The position numbers and the translations under genes are program-made. Below are positions 32,916 to 42,577 of a stretch of DNA of 64,000 nucleotides, piece after piece. The notes below the pieces were generated by a model. It ran no database searches. It was not told where the DNA came from and saw only the letters and a list, made by a program, of their open reading frames with translations. Location: the NCBI GenBank assembly GCA_002700305.1, contig PACZ01000029.1, forward strand, positions 1 to 64,000. The letters run 5' to 3'. How positions within the stretch are numbered: the first letter of the stretch is position 1; the number at the start of each line of letters is the position of its first letter. The stretch comes from Hyphomonas sp. (GTDB lineage: Bacteria; Pseudomonadota; Alphaproteobacteria; Caulobacterales; Hyphomonadaceae).

Positions 32916-34327
32916 GCCAGTTCCCTCAGCTCTGTGGGCATCATCGCCTCCACGATCGACCGGAACGCATCGCCCCGGTGCTCAAAATCGCGGAACTGGT
33001 CGAAGCTCGCACAGGCTGGTGAAAGAAGAATGACCGGATTGTCGATTCCAGAGTTTTTGGCATCGCGGAAAGCAGCCTTCACGGCATTTTCCAGGGTTCC
33101 GCAGCCCTGCGTCGGCACCTTGCCCTTCAGCGCGGCGGTGAAGGCTTCCTCCGCCTCGCCGATCAGATAGGCCTTGTTGATGCGCGGGAAGTGAGGTGTG
33201 AGCGGGCCGATACCGTCGGATTTCGGCACGCCACCGGCGATCCAGTAAATGTTGTTGTAAGACTTAAGCGCCTGCTCTGCAGCCTGCGCATTTGTCGCCT
33301 TGGAATCGTTGATGAAGCGCACGCCTTCGATCTCGCCGACACGCTCCATACGGTGCGCCAGGCCCGGGAAAGTTCTGAGGCCTTCCATGATGGTCTGCGG
33401 GTCGAGGCCCAGCGCGCGGCAGGCGGCATAGGCGGCGGCAGCGTTCTGATGATTGTGCCTGCCCGGCAGCGCGGCACACTCCGCAAGGTTTCCGACGAAG
33501 GCGGCATTCCCGCTGTTGGAATCGTAGAGCCGTCCGTCTACGGCACTTACACCGCGGCCCAGCGCGTAGCTGGACGAGGCCTGCACCACACGTGCCGGCC
33601 CGCGCGCCGCAAGGCCGATGGCAATGGACTGGGTGATCACATCATCGAACCCGACGACCGCGGTGTCACGCTCGGTCTGGTTCTGGAAGATCCGCATCTT
33701 GGCAGACTGATAGCCTTCCATGCCGCCATGGCGCTCCAGATGGTCCGGGCTGATATTCAGCAGAACGGCCACATTGCAATGCAGGCTCTTCACCAAGTCG
33801 AGCTGGTAGGAACTGAGTTCCAGCACATAGATCGCATTGGCATGCAGGGCAGCAAGGTCCAGCACGCCGGTTCCGATATTCCCGCCGATCCTCGCATCGC
33901 GGCCCGCCTGTTTCAGGATATGCCCGATCACAGCGGTCGTCGTCGACTTGCCGTTCGTGCCGGTGATGCCGACAATTTTCGGGCGGCCGCGCTCCGGCAG
34001 GCTCTGCACGGCGCGGGCGAACAGCTCCATGTCGCCGACGACGGGCACGCCGGTCATCTCGGCCATGCGGACGATGCGGTGCGGCTGCGGGAATTTGTAG
34101 GGAATGCCCGGCGACAGGACCAGCGCGGCGAAGGTCTGCCAATCGCGCTTGTTGATGTCGGACAGGGTCAGGCCCGCAGCCTCCGCCTGGCGGCGGGTGT
34201 CTTCATTGTCATCCCACGCATGAACACGCGCGCCGCCGGCCTTCAGGGCCTTGGCAGCGGAAAGGCCGGTGCGGCCAAGGCCGAACACCGCAACATCCCT
34301 TCCTGCGTATTCCGTGATCGGGATCAT
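32912..34327 (-). CDS. murD: UDP-N-acetylmuramoylalanine-D-glutamate ligase
   Basis: The 471-residue Mur ligase shows VFGLGRTGLSAAKALKAGG (N-domain), ATP loop VGITGTNGKSTTTAVIGHIL, NISPDHLERHG and the C-domain INDSKATNAQAAEQAL, which is typical of MurD. It adds D-Glu to UDP-MurNAc-L-Ala. It starts 10 nt after mraY and overlaps ftsW by 4 nt. Confidence 0.95.
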   Translation of the reverse strand: MIPITEYAGRDVAVFGLGRTGLSAAKALKAGGARVHAWDDNEDTRRQAEAAGLTLSDINKRDWQTFAALVLSPGIPYKFPQPHRIVRMAEMTGVPVVGDMELFARAVQSLPERGRPKIVGITGTNGKSTTTAVIGHILKQAGRDARIGGNIGTGVLDLAALHANAIYVLELSSYQLDLVKSLHCNVAVLLNISPDHLERHGGMEGYQSAKMRIFQNQTERDTAVVGFDDVITQSIAIGLAARGPARVVQASSSYALGRGVSAVDGRLYDSNSGNAAFVGNLAECAALPGRHNHQNAAAAYAACRALGLDPQTIMEGLRTFPGLAHRMERVGEIEGVRFINDSKATNAQAAEQALKSYNNIYWIAGGVPKSDGIGPLTPHFPRINKAYLIGEAEEAFTAALKGKVPTQGCGTLENAVKAAFRDAKNSGIDNPVILLSPACASFDQFRDFEHRGDAFRSIVEAMMPTELRELA

Positions 34328-34337
34328 GCGCGCTCGC

Positions 34338-35531
34338 TCACCTCAGCTTCAGGGTTGCAAGGCCCGCAAGGGCGAACAGGACGGACAGGATCCAGAAGCG
34401 GACAACGACGCGGGTCTCCGGCCAGTTCTTCTTCTGGAAGTGATGGTGCAGCGGCGCCATCAGGAAAATACGCTTGCCTTCGCCGGTGAGGCGCCGGGTC
34501 AGCTTGAACCAGCTGACCTGCATGATCACGGACAGCGCCTCGATCACGAACAGGCCGCCGATCACCACAAGCGCGAACTCGTGCTTGGTCGCCACAGCGA
34601 CAACGCCCAGCATGCCGCCGAGGCCGAGCGAGCCGGTGTCGCCCATGAAGACCTTGGCCGGATAGGCATTGTACCAGAGGAAGCCCATCCCTGCGCCCAT
34701 CATGGCGCCGAGCAGCACGGCGAGCTCCCCTGCCCCCGGTGCGAACTGGATGCCGAGATATTCGGCGAAAACGAAGTTACCGGTGAGATAGGCGATCATC
34801 GCATAGGATGCGGCTGCGAACATCATCGGCACGATGGCGAGGCCGTCCAGGCCATCGGTGAAGTTCACCGCATTGGCGCTGCCGACGATGACGATCATGC
34901 CGAAGAGGATGAAGAACATGCCGAGCGGCAGGAAGTAATTGTTGACGAACGGTACGGCGACGCCGCCCGAGAAATCCGGATCGGCAGGCGTGACGCTGGT
35001 CTGCGGCGCAAAGGCGGCGATCTGCTCGGCCAGCCCGTTCAACGCGCCCCATTCGGCATGGCCTGCCGGTGTGTGCGCGCCGTGCAGGCCCATGATGAAC
35101 GCACAGGCCAGTGCGGCGATGCCGAAGCCTGCCAGCAGGCGCACCTTGGCGGAAACGCCCGCATCGGTCTGCTTGGTCACTTTGGCGTAATCGTCCAGGA
35201 AGCCGAGGAAGGCGTAGGACACGGTCACGAACAGGGTGACCCAAATGTAGGGATTGTGCAGGTTCGCCCAGAGCAGGACCCCGACCACCAGGCCGAGCCA
35301 GATCAGGAAGCCGCCCATGGTTGGTGTACCGCGCTTTTCCAGCTGCTGCTCCAGCGACAGGTCGCGGATCGGCTGGCCCTTGCCCTGACGGGCGCGCAGG
35401 AAATTGATGATGGCGTCCCCGAACACCACCGTCACCAGGAATGCCGTAACGACGGCCGCGCCTGTGCGGAAGGTGATGTAGTTGAGAACGTTCAGGATGC
35501 CGCTGTCAGCGGCGAGCCATTCGTACAGCAT
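34338..35531 (-). CDS. mraY: phospho-N-acetylmuramoyl-pentapeptide transferase
   Basis: The 397-residue membrane enzyme makes lipid I from UDP-MurNAc-pentapeptide and undecaprenyl phosphate. Signatures are [26 protein letters not shown] (DD motif), [14 protein letters not shown] and [11 protein letters not shown]. It is about 35 residues longer than the common 360, mostly in the loop around residues 170-215 ([15 protein letters not shown] onwards). The ATG at 35531 shares one base with the murF stop (TGATG), which fixes the start against the longer frame. Confidence 0.95.
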   Translation of the reverse strand: MLYEWLAADSGILNVLNYITFRTGAAVVTAFLVTVVFGDAIINFLRARQGKGQPIRDLSLEQQLEKRGTPTMGGFLIWLGLVVGVLLWANLHNPYIWVTLFVTVSYAFLGFLDDYAKVTKQTDAGVSAKVRLLAGFGIAALACAFIMGLHGAHTPAGHAEWGALNGLAEQIAAFAPQTSVTPADPDFSGGVAVPFVNNYFLPLGMFFILFGMIVIVGSANAVNFTDGLDGLAIVPMMFAAASYAMIAYLTGNFVFAEYLGIQFAPGAGELAVLLGAMMGAGMGFLWYNAYPAKVFMGDTGSLGLGGMLGVVAVATKHEFALVVIGGLFVIEALSVIMQVSWFKLTRRLTGEGKRIFLMAPLHHHFQKKNWPETRVVVRFWILSVLFALAGLATLKLR

Positions 35532-36967
35532 CAACTGACCCCTGCAGCACCTTCTGTGCCGCTTACCATCTTGCCCATGTCCGCCGCCGCGCTCCATTGG
35601 CGCAGACGGTCTGCTAGTCTTCCCATCCCGGATGCATTCGAGCCTTTGATCAAGACCACGTCGCCATCCCGGAGTGCATTTTCCAGTGCATTAAAAAGTT
35701 CGTCGGCCCTGGGCGCCCATACCTGCTGGAGGTCTGAGGGCAGCGCCTCGGCCAGGTGAGTCATATTGTCTCCCGCAAGGAAAACCCCTTCGGCGCCTGT
35801 GGCCACGACCGCCTCGGCGAGGCCCGCATGTTCCGCATCCGATCTTTCGCCAATTTCCAGCATTTCGCCCAGCGCAACGAGCCGGCGGCCTGCACCGCGT
35901 TGTTTCAATGAGGAAAGCGCCGCCCGCATGGAGCCCGGATTGGCATTGTAGGCGTCATCGATCAGCGTAAAGCTGCCGCCGCCGGGCAGGGCGAGGCGCT
36001 CGGCCGTGCCGCGTCCGGGCGGCGGGGCGTAACCTGACAGGGCCTCGGCGCAATCGGCAACCGCTGCGCCGCTTTGCGTCGCGGCCAGCAGGGCGGCGGC
36101 GACATTCATGGCCCAGTGCTCGCCGACGGCATTCAGGGTCACCAAAACCGGCTTGCCGACGACATCCACCTGGACACGGCTGGTCACGCCGTCCGTTTCG
36201 TAACCGACGATACGGGCCGTGGCGTCCTTTGCGTAACCGAAGGTTTCGAGATTACCCGTCGGGCAGAGGTCCCGCGCCCGGTCTGCCAGATATTCAAAGA
36301 ATGTGTCGTCGGATGGCAGGATGAAGGTGCCGCCTGCCTCAAGACCCGCAAAAATATCGGCTTTCTCGCGTGCGATGGCTTCCAGGCTGCCGAGACCTTC
36401 GAGGTGCGCTCCGGCGATACAGGTGATAAGCCCCGTATGCGGGCGGACCATACGGCTGCGCGGGGCAATCTCGCCCGGCGTCGACATGCCGATCTCGAAC
36501 ACGGCCCGCTCGGTGCCTTCCGGCATGCGGGCCAGCGTCAGCGGCACGCCCCAGTGATTGTTGAAACTCTTCGTGCTCCAGTGCGCCGGGCCGAGCGCGC
36601 GATAGATGCGCGCCAGCATTTCCTTGACGCTGGTCTTTCCGGCCGAACCGGTGATGGCGGTGCGGTGTGCGCCGCAACGCGCGCGGGCAGCAACGCCGAG
36701 CTGTTCCAGCGCGGTCAGCGTATCTTCGGCGACAACCTGAGGACCGTCGCCTTTCTTGCGGGAGACAAGCGCCCCGGCAGCGCCCGCCTTGAAGGCCGCC
36801 TCAACGAAGTCATGGCCATCGCGCTGGTCTTTCAGCGCAACGAACAGGTCACCCGGTTCCAGCGACCGCGTGTCGATCGACACCGTCCCGGTCACCGTGA
36901 ACGGCGCGGTCGCCACGCCGCCGGTGGCAAGGGTAATGTCGTCGGAGGTCCAGAGTGGCTTTGTCAT
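35531..36967 (-). CDS. murF: UDP-MurNAc-tripeptide-D-Ala-D-Ala ligase
   Basis: The 478-residue Mur ligase has [29 protein letters not shown] loop [18 protein letters not shown] and [15 protein letters not shown], as in MurF. It adds D-Ala-D-Ala to complete the pentapeptide. It overlaps murE by 4 nt and mraY by 1 nt. Confidence 0.95.
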   Translation of the reverse strand: MTKPLWTSDDITLATGGVATAPFTVTGTVSIDTRSLEPGDLFVALKDQRDGHDFVEAAFKAGAAGALVSRKKGDGPQVVAEDTLTALEQLGVAARARCGAHRTAITGSAGKTSVKEMLARIYRALGPAHWSTKSFNNHWGVPLTLARMPEGTERAVFEIGMSTPGEIAPRSRMVRPHTGLITCIAGAHLEGLGSLEAIAREKADIFAGLEAGGTFILPSDDTFFEYLADRARDLCPTGNLETFGYAKDATARIVGYETDGVTSRVQVDVVGKPVLVTLNAVGEHWAMNVAAALLAATQSGAAVADCAEALSGYAPPPGRGTAERLALPGGGSFTLIDDAYNANPGSMRAALSSLKQRGAGRRLVALGEMLEIGERSDAEHAGLAEAVVATGAEGVFLAGDNMTHLAEALPSDLQQVWAPRADELFNALENALRDGDVVLIKGSNASGMGRLADRLRQWSAAADMGKMVSGTEGAAGVS

Positions 36968-38406
36968 GCACGCCCCGCTCCCAGCGCGTCGCGCGCCGTA
37001 TCCTGGTCGGAGAAGGGATGGACTTCCTTGCCGATGATCTGCCCGGTTTCGTGCCCCTTGCCGGCGATGACGAGCGTGTCGCCTTTCTTGAGCTCTGCGA
37101 TGACCGTGCGGATCGCTTCGGCCCGGTCGCCGATCTCGCGAGCATCCGGACAGCCAACCAGCACCTGCTTACGGATCCCGGCGGCGTCTTCCGTCCGCGG
37201 ATTGTCATCCGTCACGATCACGTCATCGGCCTGCCGGGCAGCGATCTCACCCATCAGCGGCCGCTTGCGGGCATCGCGGTCCCCGCCGCATCCGAAGATA
37301 ACTTTGAGATTCCCGGCCGTGTGCGGGCGCACAGCGCGCAGCAACACGTCCAGCCCGTCCGGCGTGTGGGCATAGTCGACGAACACGGCGGCGCCGGTTT
37401 CGGTCTTGCCGACAAACTCCATCCGGCCTTTGACCGGCTGCAGATGCGCCAGACCGTCTGCGACCTCGTCGAACTCCATGCCCAGCGACAGGCAGATGGC
37501 GGCAGCGGCAAGAGCGTTCAGCGCCTGGAACTCCCCGATCAGAGGCAGTTCCAGCGGCTTCTGTTCGACATCGCGCCAGAACAGGTTCAGCACCTGACCG
37601 GTGGCGCGCGGCATGATCTCGTCGATCCAGAGGTCTTCACCGCGCCAGCCGAAGGACACGATCGGCATCAGATTGCCGAGCGCGGCCGCCTCGAAATCAT
37701 TGCACTGTTCGGAGTCGGCATTGACGATGGCCGGCAGGCCCGGACGACCAAGCTCGCGGAAGAGGCGCAGCTTGGCGGAGAGGTATTCTTCCATCGTCTG
37801 GTGATAGTCGAGATGGTCCTGCGTGAAGTTCAGGAAGGCAACGGCGGACAGGTCCACCCCGTCGAGACGGTGCTGTTCCAGGCCATGGCTGGAGGCTTCC
37901 ATCGCGCAATGGGTCACGCCCTGCCGGACGAGTTCGGCCAGCGTCTCATGGATGGTCACAGGGTCCGGCGTCGTATGACCGACATCGATATGGCCTTCCG
38001 GGCCGATGGCGCCGAGCGTGCCCATGGAGGCAGACTTGATTCCGGCCCGCGCCCAGATCTGGCGGCAGAAATCGACCGTGGACGATTTTCCGTTCGTGCC
38101 GGTCACCGCCACGACTTTTTCGGGCTGCGAGTTGTAGAAACGCTTCGCTGCCAGAGCGAGCGCGCGGCGCGGCTCTTCATCGATGATGTGCGCAACAGAC
38201 ACGCCTTCGGCCCCGGCATCGGACAGGATGGCGACCGCCCCCTTCCCGATGGCATCCGGAATGAACTGGCGTCCGTCGGTGACGCTGCCCTTCAGGGCCG
38301 CGAACAGATAGCCCGGCTTCACGCGGCGGCTGTCTGCCGTCATGCCGGTGATCTCGATGTCGCCATCAGGCGCGTCCGGGAACAGGTCTTTGAGTTTGCA
38401 GGTCAC
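36964..38406 (-). CDS. murE: UDP-MurNAc-dipeptide:meso-diaminopimelate ligase
   Basis: The 480-residue Mur ligase carries TADSRRVKPGYLFAALKG and ATP loop VAVTGTNGKSSTVDFCRQI. The motif DNPR (VTDDNPRTED) marks meso-diaminopimelate rather than lysine specificity. It adds the third residue of the stem peptide, consistent with a Gram-negative wall. It overlaps ftsI and murF by 4 nt each. Confidence 0.95.
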   Translation of the reverse strand: MTCKLKDLFPDAPDGDIEITGMTADSRRVKPGYLFAALKGSVTDGRQFIPDAIGKGAVAILSDAGAEGVSVAHIIDEEPRRALALAAKRFYNSQPEKVVAVTGTNGKSSTVDFCRQIWARAGIKSASMGTLGAIGPEGHIDVGHTTPDPVTIHETLAELVRQGVTHCAMEASSHGLEQHRLDGVDLSAVAFLNFTQDHLDYHQTMEEYLSAKLRLFRELGRPGLPAIVNADSEQCNDFEAAALGNLMPIVSFGWRGEDLWIDEIMPRATGQVLNLFWRDVEQKPLELPLIGEFQALNALAAAAICLSLGMEFDEVADGLAHLQPVKGRMEFVGKTETGAAVFVDYAHTPDGLDVLLRAVRPHTAGNLKVIFGCGGDRDARKRPLMGEIAARQADDVIVTDDNPRTEDAAGIRKQVLVGCPDAREIGDRAEAIRTVIAELKKGDTLVIAGKGHETGQIIGKEVHPFSDQDTARDALGAGRA

Positions 38407-40028
38407 AGCGAAGTCCTCTCATCCGATCGGGCGCGGTAGCCGTCACTTGCAGGGCGGAGATCTTCAAAGCGTGGGGCGATGCCGAGCAGCGGCGCGACAC
38501 GTTCTATGATGCGACCTGCGGCCGGCGCCGCATTCTGGGAAGCCACCGAGCCTCCCGGCCCGGCTTTCGGATCATCCAGTGTCACAATCAAGGCATACTG
38601 CGGGCTGTCATAGGGAAATATCGCCGCAAAGCTGGAGATATTCCGCCCGTCATCATAACCGCCCGGCACAGGCTTCTCTGCGGTGCCCGTCTTGCCCGCC
38701 ACGCGATAGCCCGCCACTTCGGCATTCTTGCCGGTTCCGGTCAGCACCGCTTCGCGCATCATGGCGTTCACGAGGTCCGCCGTGATCGCGGACATCACGC
38801 GGACAGGCTGCGGCTTGCGGGTCTCGTCCACGATCAGGGTCGGCGTCACGCGCTCTCCGCCATTGGCGAAGGCGGCAAAGGCAGAAAGGAACGCCATTGG
38901 CGTCACCGCAATGCCATGCCCATAGGCCATTGTCGCGGCGGTCAGGTCGTCCATCCGCTCTGGCAGGATCGGCGCGGCGCTTCCGGACAGTTCCACCGGC
39001 GAGCGGTCGAGCAGGCCGACCCTTTTCAGGAAATCCTGCTGACGGCGCGGGCCGAGTTTCTGGTTGATGTGCACCGTGCCGATGTTCGAACTCTCGGAGA
39101 TGATCGTCGTCACATTCGCCCGCGTACCGATGGGATGCAGGTCAGAGATCGTGTAACCGCGCATCTCGATCGGATCGTGGACATCGAACATGTCGGTCGG
39201 GCGGATCGCGCCAGCCTCCAGCGCGGCCGCAATGGTCAGCGGCTTGAAGACAGACCCCAGCTCATACAGCGCGCCCGTCGCCCGGTTCATGCGGGACGGA
39301 TCGTCCATGGCAATGTCGGAGGCACGGTTGGGATTGAAGGGCGGCCAGCTGGCCATCGCACGAACCTCGCCGGTGCGCGCTTCCATCAGGATGACAGCGG
39401 CGCCTTCGAACCCGTCGGCGGCGGCAGAAGCGGCCAGTTCGGCTTCAACCGCGGCCTGCACGCCATTGTCGATCGTCAGGCGCAGCGGTTCCCCGCCCGC
39501 AGTAAGGCGGTCATTCTGGCTGAATTCGATGCCGCCGGCGCCGACGCCATCCACATTCACGAAGCCCAGCACCTGCCCGGCCAGCGTCCCGCGCGGATAG
39601 GCCCGGCTGATCTCTTCCTTGAACCAGAGGCCTTCCAGGCCAAGGTCGAACACGGTCTGGCGCTGGCGGGGCGTCAGGCCCCGCTTCACCCAGACAAATT
39701 CCCGGGACTGGTCTGACAGGCGGCTGGTCAGGCTGTCGGCGTCGATGTCGGGCAGGACACCGGCCAGACGGGTTGCCACTTCGCGCGGATCCCAGATCAG
39801 CTGCGGATTGGCGACCAGCGAATAGACCGAAACGGAGGTTGCCAGCTGTTCGCCATTCCGGTCGACAATGTCGGCGCGGGCCACCTGTTCCCCGGTGCGC
39901 GTGGCCAGCCGGCCGGACTCCCTGTCGGGCGACAGCGCCAGATAGCCGGCCTTGCCGGCCAGCACCACAAACAACGCGCTGAGGCCGAGGCCGACCAGCC
40001 GTGTCCGGTGGCGGGACGCCTCGGTCAT
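38403..40028 (-). CDS. ftsI: septal D,D-transpeptidase FtsI (PBP3)
   Basis: The 541-residue class B penicillin-binding protein has an N-terminal membrane anchor (residues about 11-32) and a pedestal domain (ARADIVDRNGEQLATSVSVYS). The transpeptidase motifs are SVFK (Ser259), SSN (313-315) and KTG (446-448). It crosslinks septal peptidoglycan with FtsW. It overlaps ftsL and murE by 4 nt each. Confidence 0.95.
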   Translation of the reverse strand: MTEASRHRTRLVGLGLSALFVVLAGKAGYLALSPDRESGRLATRTGEQVARADIVDRNGEQLATSVSVYSLVANPQLIWDPREVATRLAGVLPDIDADSLTSRLSDQSREFVWVKRGLTPRQRQTVFDLGLEGLWFKEEISRAYPRGTLAGQVLGFVNVDGVGAGGIEFSQNDRLTAGGEPLRLTIDNGVQAAVEAELAASAAADGFEGAAVILMEARTGEVRAMASWPPFNPNRASDIAMDDPSRMNRATGALYELGSVFKPLTIAAALEAGAIRPTDMFDVHDPIEMRGYTISDLHPIGTRANVTTIISESSNIGTVHINQKLGPRRQQDFLKRVGLLDRSPVELSGSAAPILPERMDDLTAATMAYGHGIAVTPMAFLSAFAAFANGGERVTPTLIVDETRKPQPVRVMSAITADLVNAMMREAVLTGTGKNAEVAGYRVAGKTGTAEKPVPGGYDDGRNISSFAAIFPYDSPQYALIVTLDDPKAGPGGSVASQNAAPAAGRIIERVAPLLGIAPRFEDLRPASDGYRARSDERTSL

Positions 40029-40360
40029 TCAGGCGCCTCCATGGAACGGGGCTCTGCGTCTGCTGCAGGATCTTCCGGCAGGCCGACCAGCGCGTCCAGA
40101 TCGCGCTCATTGGCCATCTGTTCCGGGCGCGGCGGCGCCATGCCCAGCTCGTTGCGGGCATATTCCTCGATCCATTCGCGGCGGCTCATATGGGAGAGCT
40201 CGGTCTCCAGCAGCGCCTTTTCGTGGCGGGCGTCCTCGATCTGGGCCTCCACGGCCATTAGTTCGGCGGCCGTATCCTTGGCGCCGTATTTGGCCCGGTA
40301 GAGGCTGAACACCAGCAATCCGACAATGACGAGACCCAGAATGAATGCCCGGCGGCTCAT
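40025..40360 (-). CDS. ftsL: cell division protein FtsL
   Basis: The 111-residue bitopic protein has one N-terminal membrane helix (AFILGLVIVGLLVFSLYRA) and then a predicted coiled coil (AAELMAVEAQIEDARHEKAL). Sequence identity within FtsL is always low, so the assignment rests on size, topology and its place between rsmH and ftsI. It links FtsB/FtsQ to FtsWI activation. The acidic C-terminal tail is rich in Pro and Glu. Confidence 0.85.
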   Translation of the reverse strand: MSRRAFILGLVIVGLLVFSLYRAKYGAKDTAAELMAVEAQIEDARHEKALLETELSHMSRREWIEEYARNELGMAPPRPEQMANERDLDALVGLPEDPAADAEPRSMEAPE

Positions 40361-41385
40361 GACACATCCTCCAGTTTCGACAGCGGGGGCAGGTTCATGC
40401 CGTCATCCGCGTCTTCATCGATTGCAGGCGCTTCGGTCCGGATCGCGGCCCGCAATTTTGCAGATCGTGCACGCGGATTGCCTTCCACTTCCTTATCCTG
40501 AGGCAGGATCGCCTTGTTCGGGCGCAGTTCGAAGGTGGGGTCGGGGCCTTTGGCCATCAGGGGCAGGTGACGGGATCCGCCGGAATTCTTGCCGGCCCGG
40601 TCGCGCAGCCATTGCTTCACCATCCGGTCTTCGAGCGAATGGAAGGTCACGATCACCAGCCGCCCGCCGGGTTTCAGCAGCTTTTCCGCTGCAACGAGCG
40701 CCCGGGCCAGTTCGCCCAGCTCGTCGTTCACATACATGCGGATCGCCTGGAAGGTCAGCGTGGCAGGGTGAATCCGGCTGCCCTTCCGGCCGCCCACAGC
40801 CGCCTCCACCGTCTGGGCGAGGTCCAGAGTGGTTTCGAAGGGCTGTTCCTTGCGGCGATTGACGATCTGGCGGGCAATACGGCGAGCCTGCTTCTCTTCG
40901 CCGAGGCGGAAGATGACATTGGCGAGATCGCCTTCTTCCATATGGTTCACGACATCCGCCGCGGTCGGCCCCGCCGCGCCCATACGCATGTCCAGCGGGC
41001 CATCCTTGTTGAAGGAGAAGCCGCGATGACCCTCGTCGATCTGGAAACTGGAGACGCCGATGTCCAGCACGACAGCATCGACCGTATCGCAACCGGTGGC
41101 CTCGACCAGGGCATCCATCTCGCCAAACCGGCCCAGCAGCGGGGTAATGCGGTCGGTCTGGGCGGCGAGGGCCTCGGCACGCATAATGGCGTCGAGATCG
41201 CGGTCGATGGCGAAAACAGCGCATTTCGCCGCCGTCAGGATGGCGCGGGTATAGCCGCCGCCGCCAAACGTGCCGTCGACGACCTTGTCACCATCCTTGA
41301 GGTCGAGGGCAGCGAGCACTTCGTCAAGCATGACGGGCTTGTGCCCGGAATCAGCGGTTTCAGGCCGGGGTCTGGTGGTCATCAT
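40357..41385 (-). CDS. rsmH: 16S rRNA (cytosine-1402 N4) methyltransferase
   Basis: The 342-residue SAM methyltransferase (MraW) has HKPVMLDEVLAAL, the SAM loop DGTFGGGGYTRAIL, DIGVSSFQIDEGHRGFSF and the C-terminal IVTFHSLEDRMVKQWL. It modifies C1402 in the ribosomal P site. It overlaps mraZ and ftsL by 4 nt each. A low-complexity C-terminal tail (EAPAIDEDADDGMN) is not part of the fold. Confidence 0.95.
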   Translation of the reverse strand: MMTTRPRPETADSGHKPVMLDEVLAALDLKDGDKVVDGTFGGGGYTRAILTAAKCAVFAIDRDLDAIMRAEALAAQTDRITPLLGRFGEMDALVEATGCDTVDAVVLDIGVSSFQIDEGHRGFSFNKDGPLDMRMGAAGPTAADVVNHMEEGDLANVIFRLGEEKQARRIARQIVNRRKEQPFETTLDLAQTVEAAVGGRKGSRIHPATLTFQAIRMYVNDELGELARALVAAEKLLKPGGRLVIVTFHSLEDRMVKQWLRDRAGKNSGGSRHLPLMAKGPDPTFELRPNKAILPQDKEVEGNPRARSAKLRAAIRTEAPAIDEDADDGMNLPPLSKLEDVS

Positions 41386-41897
41386 CCATCCCCTCCCTCA
41401 ACCAGTTTCAGATCGGGGTAGAGGCCCATTTCATGCTGGCGCAGCACCTCATTATAGGCCTCGCCGAGGGCTTCCAGCGTCTCCGGTTTCGCAGCCGTTT
41501 CGGACATGGCCGTGGTAAATTCGGCGTGCTTTTCGGGGTTCCAGATCTGGAAGCTGTCGATATTGCCGGCGAACTTCACGCGGCCGTCCAGCCCGGCGGC
41601 CTTGATCAGCTCGTCGGTCAGCTTGATGCGGCCCGTATCATCCATTTTCAGGTCCGCCGATCCGGCGATGATGGACGAAACCAGCGCCTTGCGGACCGGA
41701 GATTGCGGGGGCAGGCGGGTCAGCGTGGCGCGGTACATGGCCATCAGGGCTTCGCCGCCACCTTCCAGGCAGCCGGATCCGTCGAGTGCAGGCCACAGGA
41801 AAATCCGGTTTCCACCGCCCAGCGCAGCGCGAAAGGGTGCCGGGATGGAGACCCGCCCTTTAGCATCAATTGCACTTTCGTAGGTGGATACGAACAC
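41382..41897 (-). CDS. mraZ: transcriptional regulator MraZ
   Basis: The 171-residue AbrB-like protein has two swapped-hairpin repeats (STYESAIDAKGRVSIPAPFR and KMDDTGRIKLTDELIKAAGL). MraZ binds repeats upstream of its own gene and represses the dcw cluster in E. coli. I chose GTG at 41897 because homologues begin (M)FVSTYxxxxDAKGR; an ATG at 41909 adds four residues (MGWR). It heads the 11-gene dcw operon. Three TGGGC boxes 67-91 bp upstream are likely its own targets. Confidence 0.9.
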   Translation of the reverse strand: MFVSTYESAIDAKGRVSIPAPFRAALGGGNRIFLWPALDGSGCLEGGGEALMAMYRATLTRLPPQSPVRKALVSSIIAGSADLKMDDTGRIKLTDELIKAAGLDGRVKFAGNIDSFQIWNPEKHAEFTTAMSETAAKPETLEALGEAYNEVLRQHEMGLYPDLKLVEGGDG

Positions 41898-41963
41898 CCG
41901 CCAGCCCATTCTTCGTTTGCCTAAACCCCGCATGGGTAAACCATGTCTTAATTTGGAGTATCA

Positions 41964-41988
41964 TGGGCAGACGTGGGCCTCAATGGGC
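41964..41988 (+). promoter_or_regulatory. three TGGGC boxes with 10-bp period, putative MraZ site
   Basis: TGGGC occurs at 41964, 41974 and 41984, each separated by exactly 5 nt. This matches the reported E. coli MraZ target (three TGGGN repeats with 5-nt spacers). The boxes read on the strand opposite mraZ, about 70-90 bp before its start, so they would sit near the dcw promoter. Confidence 0.6.
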
Positions 41989-42005
41989 GAGACACCGGAA
42001 TCGAA

Positions 42006-42144
42006 ATATCCACAACAGCATCGGACAGGAACAATAAGCGACTGAAGAGTGAACAAACCGGAACAACCGGGTGGGATTGCATGGGCGGTGGGTGAATTTC
42101 CTTTTTGAATCAGCTCGATGCCGAAACAGACTCGGTTATCCACA
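42006..42144. promoter_or_regulatory. DnaA-box matches upstream of mraZ
   Basis: A perfect DnaA box TTATCCACA lies at 42136-42144, and a one-mismatch copy ATATCCACA at 42006-42014 in the same orientation. An A+T-rich stretch (42149-42177) follows the perfect box. This could tie dcw expression to DnaA activity. It is too little to call a replication origin. Confidence 0.35.
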
Positions 42145-42367
42145 GGCAGATTAAAAGTTACTGAGTTTTTAATATTTCCAGCCCGGGAATTGCGCAGCCC
42201 TTCAGAAACCGGTTCGCGGAGACCTGGATTTACTTGCCGGCAACACGATGTCGACTTGCCGGGTACAAGCAAAATACAGGGGTCCAACACGCGCAGACAC
42301 ACATCACGTACGGAGCCGCTCTTGGTCCGTTATGATCATGCTGACATCAGGAGAAAGAAGAAAAATA

Positions 42368-42577
42368 GGCCCGACAAGCCATCTGGCTTGGGAGGGGGAC
42401 GGTGCCGAGCGCCCTGATGGGTGGCGGACGCTGTGTTCCGGCTTGCCGGGCCATTTTCGCCGTTCGGACCAGGGGTCTTGGGTGGGGAGTTGAGATGTCC
42501 TGCCCCGAACGGTTCACAAGCACTATGTCCGGGAGAGCCAAACGGTTCCAAATTTTCTCGCCTTGGCTGAACTTTTT
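42368..42577 (+). ncRNA. candidate structured RNA between mraZ and oxyR (strand uncertain)
   Basis: This gene-free stretch (part of the 845-bp gap 41898-42742) folds strongly. GGCCCGACAAGCC (42368-42380) pairs with GGCTTGCCGGGCC (42440-42452) with one mismatch. CCGTTCGG and CCGAACGG, with CAGG/CCTG inside them, form a second stem within 42460-42512. GCCAA/TTGGC forms a third, followed by a six-T run near 42572. On the other strand the first stem is followed by TATTTTTC. An internal GGCTTG (42385-42390) can also pair with CAAGCC, giving alternative folds. I recognise no known family: RNase P, SRP, 6S and tmRNA signatures are not seen. The rest of the gap holds MraZ and DnaA boxes and repeated ACTTGCCGG motifs (42232, 42254). 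Confidence 0.35.

Noticed and set aside
42006-42177. A chromosomal replication origin near the DnaA boxes
   Set aside because: Only one perfect and one near box are present, with no origin-type gene neighbours (hemE, parAB, dnaA) and no cluster of further boxes.
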